Source: Thermomicrobiales bacterium
Lineage (GTDB): Bacteria > Chloroflexota > Chloroflexia > Thermomicrobiales > CFX8
NCBI GenBank assembly: GCA_037045155.1
Contig: JBAOIG010000003.1
Span: 930,001-994,000 of the forward strand
Reading direction: 5' to 3'
Length of the DNA stretch: 64,000 nt
Made by a program: the position numbers and the translations under genes. Of this stretch, positions 18,272-26,413 are shown piece by piece; position 1 is the stretch's first letter; the number at the start of each line of letters is the position of its first letter. The notes beneath the pieces are model-generated. The model saw only the letters and a program-made list of their open reading frames with translations. It ran no database searches and was not told where the DNA came from.

Positions 18272-18682
18272 TTGGCGCACTCCGAAGTGATCGACAGCCT
18301 CATTGCGACCTATCGCAACCTGAACATGAAGATTCGGCCGCTAGGGTCCACGACCGCAAGCGATGGCCAGACGGCGCTGTCCGCGATCGCCTCGCTCCGC
18401 GAATCGGAGATTCGCGCGTCGCAGACAATCAAGCTGATGACGCTCGGCGAGGTCGGCGCAGCGATGGCAATCCCGGAACCGCCACCTTCTGCGAATCCGA
18501 CCAACATCCGGACTCTCCTGTCGGAGTTCGGCACCGCGCGCGAGGCGATTCTCGCGACCGTTCGCGAGATGCCCGACGAGGCCCTCGCCGCCGAGCGCAC
18601 GGGCTTCGAGGGCGCAAGCTCAATCAATCAGGTCCTGCAGCAGCTCATTGAGCGCGATCAGAAGCTGATGCAGTCGATCTAG
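18272..18682 (+). CDS. Small helical protein of unknown function (DinB-like tail)
   Basis: This 136-residue, almost wholly helical protein begins at a TTG behind GGAGGGG. The second half (LLSEFGTAREAILATVREMP...) has the rhythm of DinB/MDMPI four-helix proteins, which often bind a metal through three histidines, but those histidines are not present here. The function is therefore unknown. It lies 97 bases upstream of the ctaA-ctaB fusion and on the same strand, so it could be cotranscribed with it. Confidence 0.65.
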   Translation: MAHSEVIDSLIATYRNLNMKIRPLGSTTASDGQTALSAIASLRESEIRASQTIKLMTLGEVGAAMAIPEPPPSANPTNIRTLLSEFGTAREAILATVREMPDEALAAERTGFEGASSINQVLQQLIERDQKLMQSI

Positions 18683-18779
18683 AAATCGCCACAGGATCGC
18701 CAGCGCTGGAGGAGCCGCGGCCGGAACGGTCGTTCGGCGACTCGGTATATCTGGCGATGGATGGGGAAGGTGGGGAGAC

Positions 18780-20552
18780 GTGACGCAGGCAAGAGCACGG
18801 GCGCACCTGTCGTGGCTCGGGGGGATTCTGGCGGCGCTTGCCCTCGCTCTGATTATCGTCGCCGGATTCGACTCCAGCGGCGCGAGCGGGGCGTGCGCAT
18901 CCTGGGGGCAATGCTCCGGCTGGAGTTTCCTCGCCCATTCGGCCGGCCCCATCGGGACACTGCATCTCGTGGTCGCGGGCCTGATCGGGCTGGCGACGAT
19001 CACCTTGCTGGCGATCAGCCGCCTGGTTCGAAATGACACGCGCGTCAACGCGATCGCTCTGGGCGCCACCACGCTCATTCTGATCCAGCTGAGCATGATT
19101 TTCGTCCCGGCGAACGGCGCGGCTGCCATCTGGGCTGCATCCATCCATCTCGGCGCAACAGCACTTCTGCTGGCCTGTGCCCTGGCGCTAATCCAACCTC
19201 TTGTTGCAGCGAGCGATATCAGCACAATGCCCGCGACCGCGGCCAGGGCGTGGTTTCGCCCGCTTGTCGCGGGCGCCACGGTTGTCTTGTTCGCCGTTCT
19301 GGTTTCGGGCGCCTACCTGGCCGCATCGGATGCCAGCAGCGCCTGCGCCAACTGGCCGGCCTGCGGCCTCTCGATGGGCCAACCACTTGTCGGCCAGATT
19401 TCAACGCTGGCTGTTCACCAGATTCTCGTTGGCACTGCGATCGCCCTGCTCGCGCTGGTGCTACTCATTGGCGCCCACCTGCGCGTGGCGACCCCGCTCC
19501 TGATTGGTCTCGCGGCGGTATTCGCGGTCGAGATACCGATTGGCGCATTGAACGCCTCCGGAGCGCCGCCGGCTGCAATCTCGACGCTGCATTTCGGGGT
19601 GGCCGGCATCGCCTGGGCACTGCTCGTCCAGATCCTTCTGCTCACCAGAACTGCGCCATCGGAGGCCGCCGCAGCGCCGGGCGCAGTGCGCGACGTCCTT
19701 CGCGATTACTTCCGTGTCACGAAACCCGCCATCATGCTGCTGCTGCTGACGACGACTCTCGGCGCGATGCTGATTGCCGGGGCCGGCTGGCCCCCACTCA
19801 GTCTCATCCTCCTCACCTTGCTCGGCGGGGCATTTGCGTCGGGCGGCGCGAGCGCGATGAATTGCTACATCGACCGTGACATTGACGTTGTTATGTCACG
19901 CACTCGCAAGCGACCGATCCCGACCGGGCGACTGACTGGCGACCAGGTGTTCATGTTTGCGCTTCTGTTGAGCGCGCTCGCGGTTGTGGTTCTTGCGCTA
20001 TTCGTCAATCCGCTAGCCGCGTTGCTTGCGCTGGCCGGAAATCTGTTCTACGTGTTGATCTATACCCGCTGGCTGAAGCGTTCAACGCCACAGAACATCG
20101 TTATCGGCGGCGCGGCGGGGGCGTTCCCTCCGCTCGTCGGCTGGGCAGCGGTAACAGGCTCGCTGAACCTGACCGCCGTGCTGCTGTTTGCAATCATCTA
20201 CTACTGGACTCCGCCCCATTTCTGGAGCCTTGCGCTACTCAAGGCACGCGACTACCAGCGGGCCGGCGTCCCGATGCTGCCGGTGACGCACGGAGATGCG
20301 CACACGCGCCGGATGATCCTGCTCTACGCGCTCCAGCTCGTCGCCATCACACTCCTGCTTGTCCCGGCTGGCTATGTTGGCAGTATCTATCTTGTGGCCG
20401 CGATCGTGCTCGGTGGCATCTTCCTCAGCTACGCGGCGCGGATGTATGTCGAGGGCACGTCACGTCTGGCCTGGCGGTTGTTCAAGTATTCGAACTACTA
20501 CCTGGCGGCGCTGTTGCTGGCGATGGTCGTTGACCGCGCGTTGACGCGCTAG
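18780..20552 (+). CDS. Fused heme A synthase - heme O synthase (CtaA-CtaB)
   Basis: This is a 590-residue membrane protein. Residues ~1-300 are a COX15/CtaA domain with about eight transmembrane helices, His residues in TM helices (LHLVVAG, IHLGATA, AVHQILVG, LHFGVAG) for heme binding, and the cysteine-pair loops ACASWGQC and ACANWPACG. Residues ~305-590 are protoheme IX farnesyltransferase, with the prenyl diphosphate motif NCYIDRDIDVVMSRTRKRP and YYWTPPHFWSLAL. In the normal pathway CtaB makes heme O from heme B, and CtaA oxidises it to heme A for cytochrome c oxidase, so the fusion carries both steps. The GTG start at 18780 follows GGGGAG. No cox genes are in the window. The 3' end overlaps the convergent hydrolase gene by 4 bases. 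Confidence 0.93.
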   Translation: MTQARARAHLSWLGGILAALALALIIVAGFDSSGASGACASWGQCSGWSFLAHSAGPIGTLHLVVAGLIGLATITLLAISRLVRNDTRVNAIALGATTLILIQLSMIFVPANGAAAIWAASIHLGATALLLACALALIQPLVAASDISTMPATAARAWFRPLVAGATVVLFAVLVSGAYLAASDASSACANWPACGLSMGQPLVGQISTLAVHQILVGTAIALLALVLLIGAHLRVATPLLIGLAAVFAVEIPIGALNASGAPPAAISTLHFGVAGIAWALLVQILLLTRTAPSEAAAAPGAVRDVLRDYFRVTKPAIMLLLLTTTLGAMLIAGAGWPPLSLILLTLLGGAFASGGASAMNCYIDRDIDVVMSRTRKRPIPTGRLTGDQVFMFALLLSALAVVVLALFVNPLAALLALAGNLFYVLIYTRWLKRSTPQNIVIGGAAGAFPPLVGWAAVTGSLNLTAVLLFAIIYYWTPPHFWSLALLKARDYQRAGVPMLPVTHGDAHTRRMILLYALQLVAITLLLVPAGYVGSIYLVAAIVLGGIFLSYAARMYVEGTSRLAWRLFKYSNYYLAALLLAMVVDRALTR

Positions 20553-21778
20553 CGCCCGAAGCGCCAGACCAGCATCGGGACCAGCATCTCGTCGGCGGTC
20601 AGAGATCCGTGGGCGCCCAACGCGGGCGGCTTGTTTTCTCCATGAACGCGATACGGGAATGATGCGTTCGCCCGCGCGAGAAGCAAGAGATCGCCGATGC
20701 GACTGATCAGCTCGGGGTGATGCGGGGGAGGCCCGAACAGTCCGTGCAGCATGGCATCGGCGACCGGCACGACTGCGCCGCGTCCGCTGACTGCCGACGC
20801 CAGCATTGCCCTTGAGCCAGTCGGGACGGTGAGACCGACGGCACGACGTTCGCCCGTCGGGGGGCCGGCCCATCCTCCGACGACTCGCGCGAGATCAGCC
20901 AGCGATATCTGCCGTTCGGGATCGACGGTCGTATGTCCGTGGTCGGCCGTCACGATCACGACAGCATCCTCGCCACGATCTCGAAGCGGGATCAGGACAC
21001 CGTCGACAAGCGCGCGCTGGAACAACCGGAAGTCGAGCCGAGCGGCGTCGCTCGCGGGTCCCCAGGTGTGGGAGAGCATGTCGACCCCAGCCCAATAGCC
21101 GAACACGAATCGTCGGCCCGGCCGGCGGACGGCGCTCGACAACCGAGCCGCCATCTCCGCCAACGTTCGATGCCCCAGATATTCCGTATCGCCCGACTGC
21201 GCCAGAGTCAACGGACTACGCTCGTACTCCTGGTGAGAGACAACCACCGAGCCAACCCCGACGTCTCGAAGCCGATCGAAGATGGACGGCGTAACGACCA
21301 TGGCGCGTGGATCCAGGCGCTTTGAATCGATTGAGCTACCGTCTACCGGCTTGAATCGCACGAGGTTAATGACACGTCCAAGGGCTGGCAGGAAGACAGT
21401 GTAGCCGGCCATTCCATGTGAGCCAGGCGACGTTCCATATTGCAGCGACGTCAGCGCCGCAGCAGTGGTTGTTGGAAACACCGAGGTTATCGTCCGTTTG
21501 ATGACCGGGGGGATGACGTCCACACAGAACGCGTCTCGTTCGAGCGCCGCCGAGCTCAGCCCGTCGACGACGACAAGCACGACAACGCGCGCGTTATCGA
21601 GCAGTTCGCGCGGAAGAATGCTCTCATCGAGCGGCGATACGAGGGGATTGACGCAAACCGGCACACCGAATGCTCGAAGGATGGAAACAGGAAGGTTGGC
21701 GATCGAGCCGCCATCGTAGGCGGGAAGCACGGCGTCAGGCCAATCTGTCGCCTGGTGAAACCAGGCGTCGAGTGGCAA
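20549..21778 (-). CDS. Alkaline phosphatase superfamily hydrolase (type I phosphodiesterase/nucleotide pyrophosphatase)
   Basis: This 409-residue protein has the metal-binding layout of nucleotide pyrophosphatase/phosphodiesterases. The first metal Asp is in VVVVDGLSS and the nucleophile Thr in FPTTTAAALTSLQYG. Asp and His are in YWAGVDMLSHTWGP, and the second-site Asp-His pair is in VTADHGHT. It lacks an obvious signal peptide, so it may be cytoplasmic. The substrate may be a nucleotide or phosphodiester. The gene overlaps the ctaA-ctaB stop by 4 bases (convergent), and a small zinc-ribbon gene lies 29 bases upstream on the same strand. Confidence 0.85.
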   Translation of the reverse strand: MPLDAWFHQATDWPDAVLPAYDGGSIANLPVSILRAFGVPVCVNPLVSPLDESILPRELLDNARVVVLVVVDGLSSAALERDAFCVDVIPPVIKRTITSVFPTTTAAALTSLQYGTSPGSHGMAGYTVFLPALGRVINLVRFKPVDGSSIDSKRLDPRAMVVTPSIFDRLRDVGVGSVVVSHQEYERSPLTLAQSGDTEYLGHRTLAEMAARLSSAVRRPGRRFVFGYWAGVDMLSHTWGPASDAARLDFRLFQRALVDGVLIPLRDRGEDAVVIVTADHGHTTVDPERQISLADLARVVGGWAGPPTGERRAVGLTVPTGSRAMLASAVSGRGAVVPVADAMLHGLFGPPPHHPELISRIGDLLLLARANASFPYRVHGENKPPALGAHGSLTADEMLVPMLVWRFGR

Positions 21779-21807
21779 TGAACCCTGCTCGCGGTGGGCG
21801 CCTTCAG

Positions 21808-22107
21808 TCAGACGCGAGTCCTGTCCTGCTTTGACCAGACTGGCCGCGTGGTCTGCTCGCCACGAACAGGGATCTGGTTGCGAACCCGGTCGCGCTCGGC
21901 AGTATGATCACAACCCGGGACCGGACAGCGATACAGCAACGTATAGGTCTGCGTTGACTGGTCCGAGAATCGTGTGGGTTTGCCGACATTCTTGAACAAG
22001 GTCATCTCGACGCCGTGATCGGGACAGATCGGCGTCCCCTCCTTCTCGAGCGTCGTCCCACGCATCCAGCGCATCAGCTTGATCACTTGCCTGTCACCCT
22101 CCGCCAC
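21808..22107 (-). CDS. Small putative zinc-ribbon protein
   Basis: This 99-residue protein has CPDHG near residue 28 and CPVPGCDHT near residue 61, a pattern of two knuckles for one zinc. The GTG at 22107 lies behind GGTGGGAGA; an internal ATG at 22074 is an alternative. It resembles in layout the small protein at 17700 but is not clearly homologous. It is probably cotranscribed with the hydrolase downstream. The function is unknown. Confidence 0.65.
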   Translation of the reverse strand: MAEGDRQVIKLMRWMRGTTLEKEGTPICPDHGVEMTLFKNVGKPTRFSDQSTQTYTLLYRCPVPGCDHTAERDRVRNQIPVRGEQTTRPVWSKQDRTRV

Positions 22108-22224
22108 TCTCCCACCAGCGCAGCAACAACAAGTCGATTATCAACCATCGGGCAGCGCCCGGCAACGTCAAGCGTGATCGTGATACCCTGCGCCAGGCAC
22201 AACATCGACGGCCAGGGGAGACGG

Positions 22225-23487
22225 ATGGCAACGACCGACGAACGCGACAGCACGGCTGCGCCTGCAGACGAACGCGCCACCGAGCCAGCGGGCATGTTCC
22301 AGTCGATCAGCGCATATCCTGGTTTCCGACTGTTGTTCCTTGGGACGATGGCGACGAACTCCGCTTTCTGGATGTACCAGATCGCGATTGGGTGGCTGGC
22401 GCTCGATCTGACTAATTCACCGCTGTTCGTCGGCCTTACCGGATTCGCTGGCGGAATACCTCTCCTCCTCTTCGCGCTCCCATCCGGCGTCATCATCGAT
22501 CGGGTCGACCGACGCTCAGTCCTGATGGTGGCACAGGTGGGGATCATGATCGTCGCCACCGCATTCGCAGTCATGATCGCCACTGGTATTGCGAACCGCT
22601 GGTCAATTCTCGTGCTCGCGTTTCTCTACGGCACCGTGATGTCCTTCGTATTCCCAACGCGGAACGCGATCGTGCCAAACCTTGTGGATCGGCGCGATCT
22701 CGTCAACGCAGTCGCCCTCAATGCTGCCGGCCAGAACTCGACGCGTGTCGTCGGGCCGTCGCTCGCCGGGGTGCTCATTGGCATCATCGGCGTCTCCGGC
22801 ACGTTCGGGGTTGCCGCAGCCATGCAGATTCTGGCGCTGGTCTGGACGGCCAAGCTGCCGAAGATGGCGTCCGATGTCGCCGCACGGACTACCTCGCTAC
22901 GACGTAACCTCGCAGAGGGCATCCGGGCCGTCACCCAGGATGACTTCCTGAAGGGTCTGATCCTTCTGGCAACGATCGTCACGGTTCTGATCATGCCGTA
23001 CATCAACCTGATGCCAGTATTCGCCCGCGATGAGATGGGGCTCGGGGCGACCGGTCTGGGAATCCTGATGGCATGCACCGGTCTCGGCAGCGTAGTGGGC
23101 GCGCTCGCTGTGGCCCGCTGGCGCAGGCTCGGATTCCTGCCCGGCATCCAGATCTGGAGCGCGGCAGCCTTCGCCGGCCTCGTGCTCGTATTCTCGCTGA
23201 CATCTTCGCTCCTGCCAGCGGCGGCGCTGTTGTTCGTCGCCGGAGTCGTCAGCGCCGTGTACATGGCGATCAACCAGACCGTGCTCCAGCTGCGGGTGGA
23301 TGACGCAGTGCGCGGGCGGGTGCTGTCGATCTATCTACTGACGTGGGGGATGTTGCCGCTCGGTCAGCTTCCGCTGGGCGCGATCGCCGATCGCGTTGGC
23401 GCGCCGATCGCAACCGCTGGGGCCTGCGTTGCGGCGGTAGTCCTGATCGGGTTCGTCACACTCCGATATCCATCCTTGCGTAACTGA
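22225..23487 (+). CDS. MFS transporter (EntS/MFS_3-like)
   Basis: This 420-residue major facilitator protein has about 12 hydrophobic segments. It carries the motif A region VIIDRVDRRSVLM after TM2 and FVFPTRNAIVPNLV near residue 140, closely matching the layout of the MFS protein at 6119. The two are paralogues of the same exporter subgroup. The ATG at 22225 follows GGGGAGACGG; the longer open frame upstream overlaps the divergent small gene and is rejected. The exported compound is unknown. Confidence 0.87.
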   Translation: MATTDERDSTAAPADERATEPAGMFQSISAYPGFRLLFLGTMATNSAFWMYQIAIGWLALDLTNSPLFVGLTGFAGGIPLLLFALPSGVIIDRVDRRSVLMVAQVGIMIVATAFAVMIATGIANRWSILVLAFLYGTVMSFVFPTRNAIVPNLVDRRDLVNAVALNAAGQNSTRVVGPSLAGVLIGIIGVSGTFGVAAAMQILALVWTAKLPKMASDVAARTTSLRRNLAEGIRAVTQDDFLKGLILLATIVTVLIMPYINLMPVFARDEMGLGATGLGILMACTGLGSVVGALAVARWRRLGFLPGIQIWSAAAFAGLVLVFSLTSSLLPAAALLFVAGVVSAVYMAINQTVLQLRVDDAVRGRVLSIYLLTWGMLPLGQLPLGAIADRVGAPIATAGACVAAVVLIGFVTLRYPSLRN

Positions 23488-23667
23488 CCACACCCAGAAA
23501 GTTGCCCGATGATCCGTCGGGTTGCCTCTCCGATAGATCCCATCGCCTGAACACATACGTATATCGGGTATGTGCGCACTATGGTCGCGGCGTGTTCGGT
23601 TTCCATGAGGAACACAGAACCTGCCGGAGCGCTCATGAGGCGCGTAGTATTTCGCCGATAGAGACCA
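23488..23667. other. Intergenic region, no gene seen
   Basis: No supported gene lies between the MFS stop and the promoter of the first peptide-binding protein. The stretch holds a weak hairpin, CCCGA (23505-23509) with TCGGG (23517-23521), which may end MFS transcription, and the perfect 7+7 inverted repeat CACATAC (23552-23558) / GTATGTG (23568-23574), a candidate operator for the downstream gene. Confidence 0.4.
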
Positions 23668-23697
23668 TTTTCATCTCAGGCGGCTGTTTGTTATAGT
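23668..23697 (+). promoter_or_regulatory. Promoter of the first peptide-binding protein gene
   Basis: TTTTCA (23668-23673), an 18-base spacer and TATAGT (23692-23697) form a plausible promoter. Transcription from here gives a leader of about 305 bases before the ATG at 24011. Confidence 0.5.
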
Positions 23698-24010
23698 CTG
23701 CATGGTTTCTGGCCAATTGAGTTGTCTTGTAGATCACGGAGCCGGCGGCGCGTCCTGCATTCCACGTCCGAAAATCGGGAAGATTTCGGACACTTCGGAT
23801 TGCGCGAACGTCCGACACGCCTGTATCCACGACGTGCTCGAACGAGTGCCCCTTCCGGACGGAGTGCGCCAGCTCCTCGTTCGGGCGGCTTAAGGATTCG
23901 GCGGCTACCGGCGCCCTGCCGGGAGACACGCGCGAATGCGCAGCGACCGGCTATGCCGGCCGCCTGATACACATCTGTCGTTGATAAAGTGCCAAAGGGG
24001 ATGATCACGG
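23698..24010 (+). promoter_or_regulatory. Long leader, similar to the leader of the second binding protein
   Basis: This leader aligns with the leader at 26105. Shared blocks are TTCCACGTCCG, CGGACACTTCGGA, the pattern (A/G)CGCCTG(T/C)ATC(C/T)ACG(A/G)CGTG, and GCGCCAGC. The hairpin GTCCGAAA (23768-23775 region) with TTTCGGAC is matched by different but still pairing bases in the second copy. A further hairpin, CCGGC/GCCGG, lies at 23908-23922. A 63-codon frame (23702-23893) spans the conserved part; whether it is translated is not settled. The role is unknown: a cis-regulatory RNA or a small leader peptide are both possible. Confidence 0.45.
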
Positions 24011-25957
24011 ATGGAGAACTACTTCCACGAGATCGATGAGTTGCGGGCCGAGGCTCTCGAGGGCCGTCTGGACCGCCGCTCGGTGCTCAAGCGCGGTATC
24101 GCGCTCGGCTTGAGCGCGCCGATCATCGCCGGACTCCTCGCCGCCTGCGGTGGCAGCGAGAAGGCCACGTCTACACCTGCCGCGGCCGCGACAAGCCCCT
24201 CGGGTGGTGGCGAGGCAACCAAACCAGCCGCCACAGCCCCATCGGGTGGCAGTGAGGCGACGAAGCCCGTCGAGGCAAGCCCGACAACTGGCGGCGGCTC
24301 TGGAGAAGCGACCGAGCCGGGCCATGGCCGCGGCAAGGCGGACCTGCTGCGTATCCTGTACTGGCAGGCGCCGACAAGCCTCAACCCGCATTTCTCGCAG
24401 GGCACCAAGGATTCGGCAGCAGCGTCGCTCATTCTTGAGCCACTCATTGACGTCGATATCGCGGGCAACCTGATCCCCGTCCTCGCCGCCGAGATCCCCT
24501 CGCTGGAGAATGGTTCTGTCGCGAAAGACGGCACCAGCATCACCTACAAGCTCCGGCAGGGTGTCACCTGGTCCGATGGGGAGCCATTCACTGCCAACGA
24601 CGTCAAGTTCACCTGGCAGTTCACCACCGACGAGACTGCCGCGACGACGACCATCGCAAAGTACATCGATATCAAGGACATTGAGGTGGTCGACGACCAC
24701 ACGGTGACCATCCACTTCAAGAATCCGACCCCGGGCTGGTATTCGCCCTTCGCGACCGGCTTCGGCGGGCAGATCCTGCCTGAGCACATCCTGAAGGACT
24801 TCATGGGCGCAAACGCCCGGAACGCCGCGTTCAATCTCGCCCCTGTCGGAACCGGTCCGTACAAGCTGACCGAGTTCAAGCCCGGCGACGTCATGATGTG
24901 CGAGATCAACGACAAGTACCGCGAGGCCGACAAGCCCTACTTCTCCAAGGTCGAGTTCAAGGGCGGCGGCGATGCCACTTCCGCGGCCCGCGCCGCGCTG
25001 CAGAGTGGCGAGACCGACTGGGCCTGGAACCTCCAGGTCGAGAAGTCCGTCCTCGTCCCGATGGCCGAGGGCAGCACCGTCGGCGATCTCGTCAACACTC
25101 CGAGCGTCAACGTCGAGCGCCTTCTCGTCAACTTCGCCGACCCCAACAAGGAAGTCGACGGCGCGCGCTCCGAGCCCAGCACGCAGCATCCCTTCCTGTC
25201 CGATAAGTCGGTCCGTGAAGCGCTCATGCTCGCCTCCGATCGCCAGACCGTCGCTGACCAGCTCTACGGGCCGGCCGGCAAGGCGACACCGAACATCCTC
25301 GTCGCGCCGGAGAAGTTCGCCTCCCAGAACACCTCGTTCGAGTTCAATCTCGACAAGGCCAAGCAGACGCTCGACGCGGCCGGCTGGACCGGCAGCCCGC
25401 GCGCCAAGGGCGGCGTCCCGATCAAGATCCTCTACCAGACCACGATCAACCCACTGCGCCAGAAGACGCAGGAGATCATCAAGCAGGGCTGGGAGAGTAT
25501 TGGCGTGCCGACCGAGCTGAAGTCGATCGATGCGGGTGTCTACTTCTCGTCGGACGCCGGCAACCCTGACACGGCTGCCCACTTCTACGCGGATATCGAG
25601 ATGCTGACCGATGGCCCAGCGAGCCCGTACCCGCTCTCGTACGTGGCTGGCTGGAAGTCGATCGATCCGGATGTTGATCTCGCGCAGAAGTCCAACCAGT
25701 GGGCCGGCGGGAATATCCATCGCTGGGTCAACGAGGACTTCAACAAGCTGTACACCCAGGCGGTCACCGAGCTGGACGAGGCCAAGCAGGTCAAGCTCTT
25801 CTGGGGCATGAACGACCTCGTCGTCAACGAGATCGTCGTCGTTCCGCTCGTCCATCGTGCCGACGTGACGGCGAACAGCAAGAAGCTGAAGGGCTTCAAG
25901 CCTTCGCCGTGGACGCCGGATGTCCACGACATCGCCAACTGGTACTTCGAGGGGTAA
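24011..25957 (+). CDS. Oligopeptide ABC transporter substrate-binding lipoprotein (SBP family 5), copy 1
   Basis: This is a 648-residue extracytoplasmic solute-binding protein. The N-terminus has a Tat-like twin-arginine motif DRRSVLKRG and a lipobox LLAAC, with the lipidated Cys at residue 46. A low-complexity Ser/Thr/Pro/Gly linker follows to ~105, and then an SBP_bac_5 domain with the typical LRQGVTWSDGEPFTANDV and GTGPYKL motifs. Such proteins deliver peptides, or sometimes nickel or sugars, to an ABC permease. No permease or ATPase gene is near. It is strongly similar to the next gene, with long identical DNA stretches. The ATG at 24011 has AGGGG upstream. Confidence 0.93.
   Translation: MENYFHEIDELRAEALEGRLDRRSVLKRGIALGLSAPIIAGLLAACGGSEKATSTPAAAATSPSGGGEATKPAATAPSGGSEATKPVEASPTTGGGSGEATEPGHGRGKADLLRILYWQAPTSLNPHFSQGTKDSAAASLILEPLIDVDIAGNLIPVLAAEIPSLENGSVAKDGTSITYKLRQGVTWSDGEPFTANDVKFTWQFTTDETAATTTIAKYIDIKDIEVVDDHTVTIHFKNPTPGWYSPFATGFGGQILPEHILKDFMGANARNAAFNLAPVGTGPYKLTEFKPGDVMMCEINDKYREADKPYFSKVEFKGGGDATSAARAALQSGETDWAWNLQVEKSVLVPMAEGSTVGDLVNTPSVNVERLLVNFADPNKEVDGARSEPSTQHPFLSDKSVREALMLASDRQTVADQLYGPAGKATPNILVAPEKFASQNTSFEFNLDKAKQTLDAAGWTGSPRAKGGVPIKILYQTTINPLRQKTQEIIKQGWESIGVPTELKSIDAGVYFSSDAGNPDTAAHFYADIEMLTDGPASPYPLSYVAGWKSIDPDVDLAQKSNQWAGGNIHRWVNEDFNKLYTQAVTELDEAKQVKLFWGMNDLVVNEIVVVPLVHRADVTANSKKLKGFKPSPWTPDVHDIANWYFEG
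25256..25610 (+). repeat. Near-identical direct repeat, copy A (within binding protein 1)
   Basis: This stretch matches 27662-28016 with only about nine differences by eye, including more than 120 identical bases from 25261 to 25383. The offset is 2406 bases. It is much more alike than other parts of the two genes (for example their linkers), as expected from gene conversion or strong constraint. Confidence 0.75.
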
Positions 25958-25989
25958 ACAACGAAGCGTCGTCACCCTCGCTCTCGCCG

Positions 25990-26022
25990 CAGCAGCCTTC
26001 CGGTTCGCCCGGAGGGCTGCTG
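25990..26022 (+). terminator. Terminator-like hairpin after binding protein 1
   Basis: A 14-bp stem, CAGCAGCCTTCCGG (25990-26003) with CCGGAGGGCTGCTG (26009-26022), has one wobble pair and a 5-base loop. It is followed by AAATCTCC rather than a U-run. Confidence 0.6.
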
Positions 26023-26074
26023 AAATCTCCAGATCAAGCCACGTGAAAACAGGGGTTGGAGGCACTGGACCGAG

Positions 26075-26104
26075 TTCCAGCCCAACTCCTCAGTTTGATA
26101 TAAT
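26075..26104 (+). promoter_or_regulatory. Promoter of the second peptide-binding protein gene
   Basis: A perfect TATAAT -10 lies at 26099-26104, with TTCCAG as a weak -35 18 bases upstream. Transcription would give a leader of about 300 bases before 26414. Confidence 0.55.
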
Positions 26105-26413
26105 CGCCCCATATCCTGGTCAAATGAGTGGTCCTGTAGGCTAGTGAACTGATGGCGAGACGCGCGTTCCACGTCCGTGGGCGGGAGGAACCCGGACACT
26201 TCGGAACTTGCGCTCGGAGAATGCGCCTGCATCTACGGCGTGATTCACCGTTCGCCGCTCACTGACGGCGCGCGCCAGCGCTTCGTCCGTACAGTTCCGT
26301 GGCTATCCGCGTCCCCGCAACGTGTCGGGGACAAGCCTTTGATGCCCAGCTGCCCGGATCATCCGCGGCTGCGCATACCACTCATGCTTACGAAAGAAGA
26401 GGGACGACCAGGG
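26105..26413 (+). promoter_or_regulatory. Long leader of the second binding protein gene
   Basis: This is the counterpart of the leader at 23698. The conserved hairpin here is GTCCG(T)GGG / CCCGGAC, so the stem bases changed together relative to copy 1. A second hairpin, GTCCCCG (26311-26317) / CGGGGAC (26326-26332), lies about 80 bases before the start codon. A frame in phase with the binding protein runs through the region from 26153, but it lacks a credible start and Shine-Dalgarno. No other gene is seen in this stretch. Confidence 0.45.

Noticed and set aside
23633..24008. Minus-strand small frames in the first leader
   Set aside because: No RBS and no match to the equivalent minus-strand frame in the second leader.
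23698..24010. T-box or other known riboswitch in the binding-protein leaders
   Set aside because: The T-box consensus and the cores of common riboswitches were looked for by eye and not found.
24005..26065. A 686-codon open frame on the minus strand across the first binding-protein gene
   Set aside because: It mirrors the codon pattern of the highly biased plus-strand gene. It has no RBS or recognisable domain, and the plus-strand lipoprotein is certain.
26177..26413. N-terminal extension of the second binding protein through its leader
   Set aside because: It would place 79 residues before the Tat signal and lipobox, which must be near the N-terminus. The ATG at 26414 aligns with the start of the first copy.
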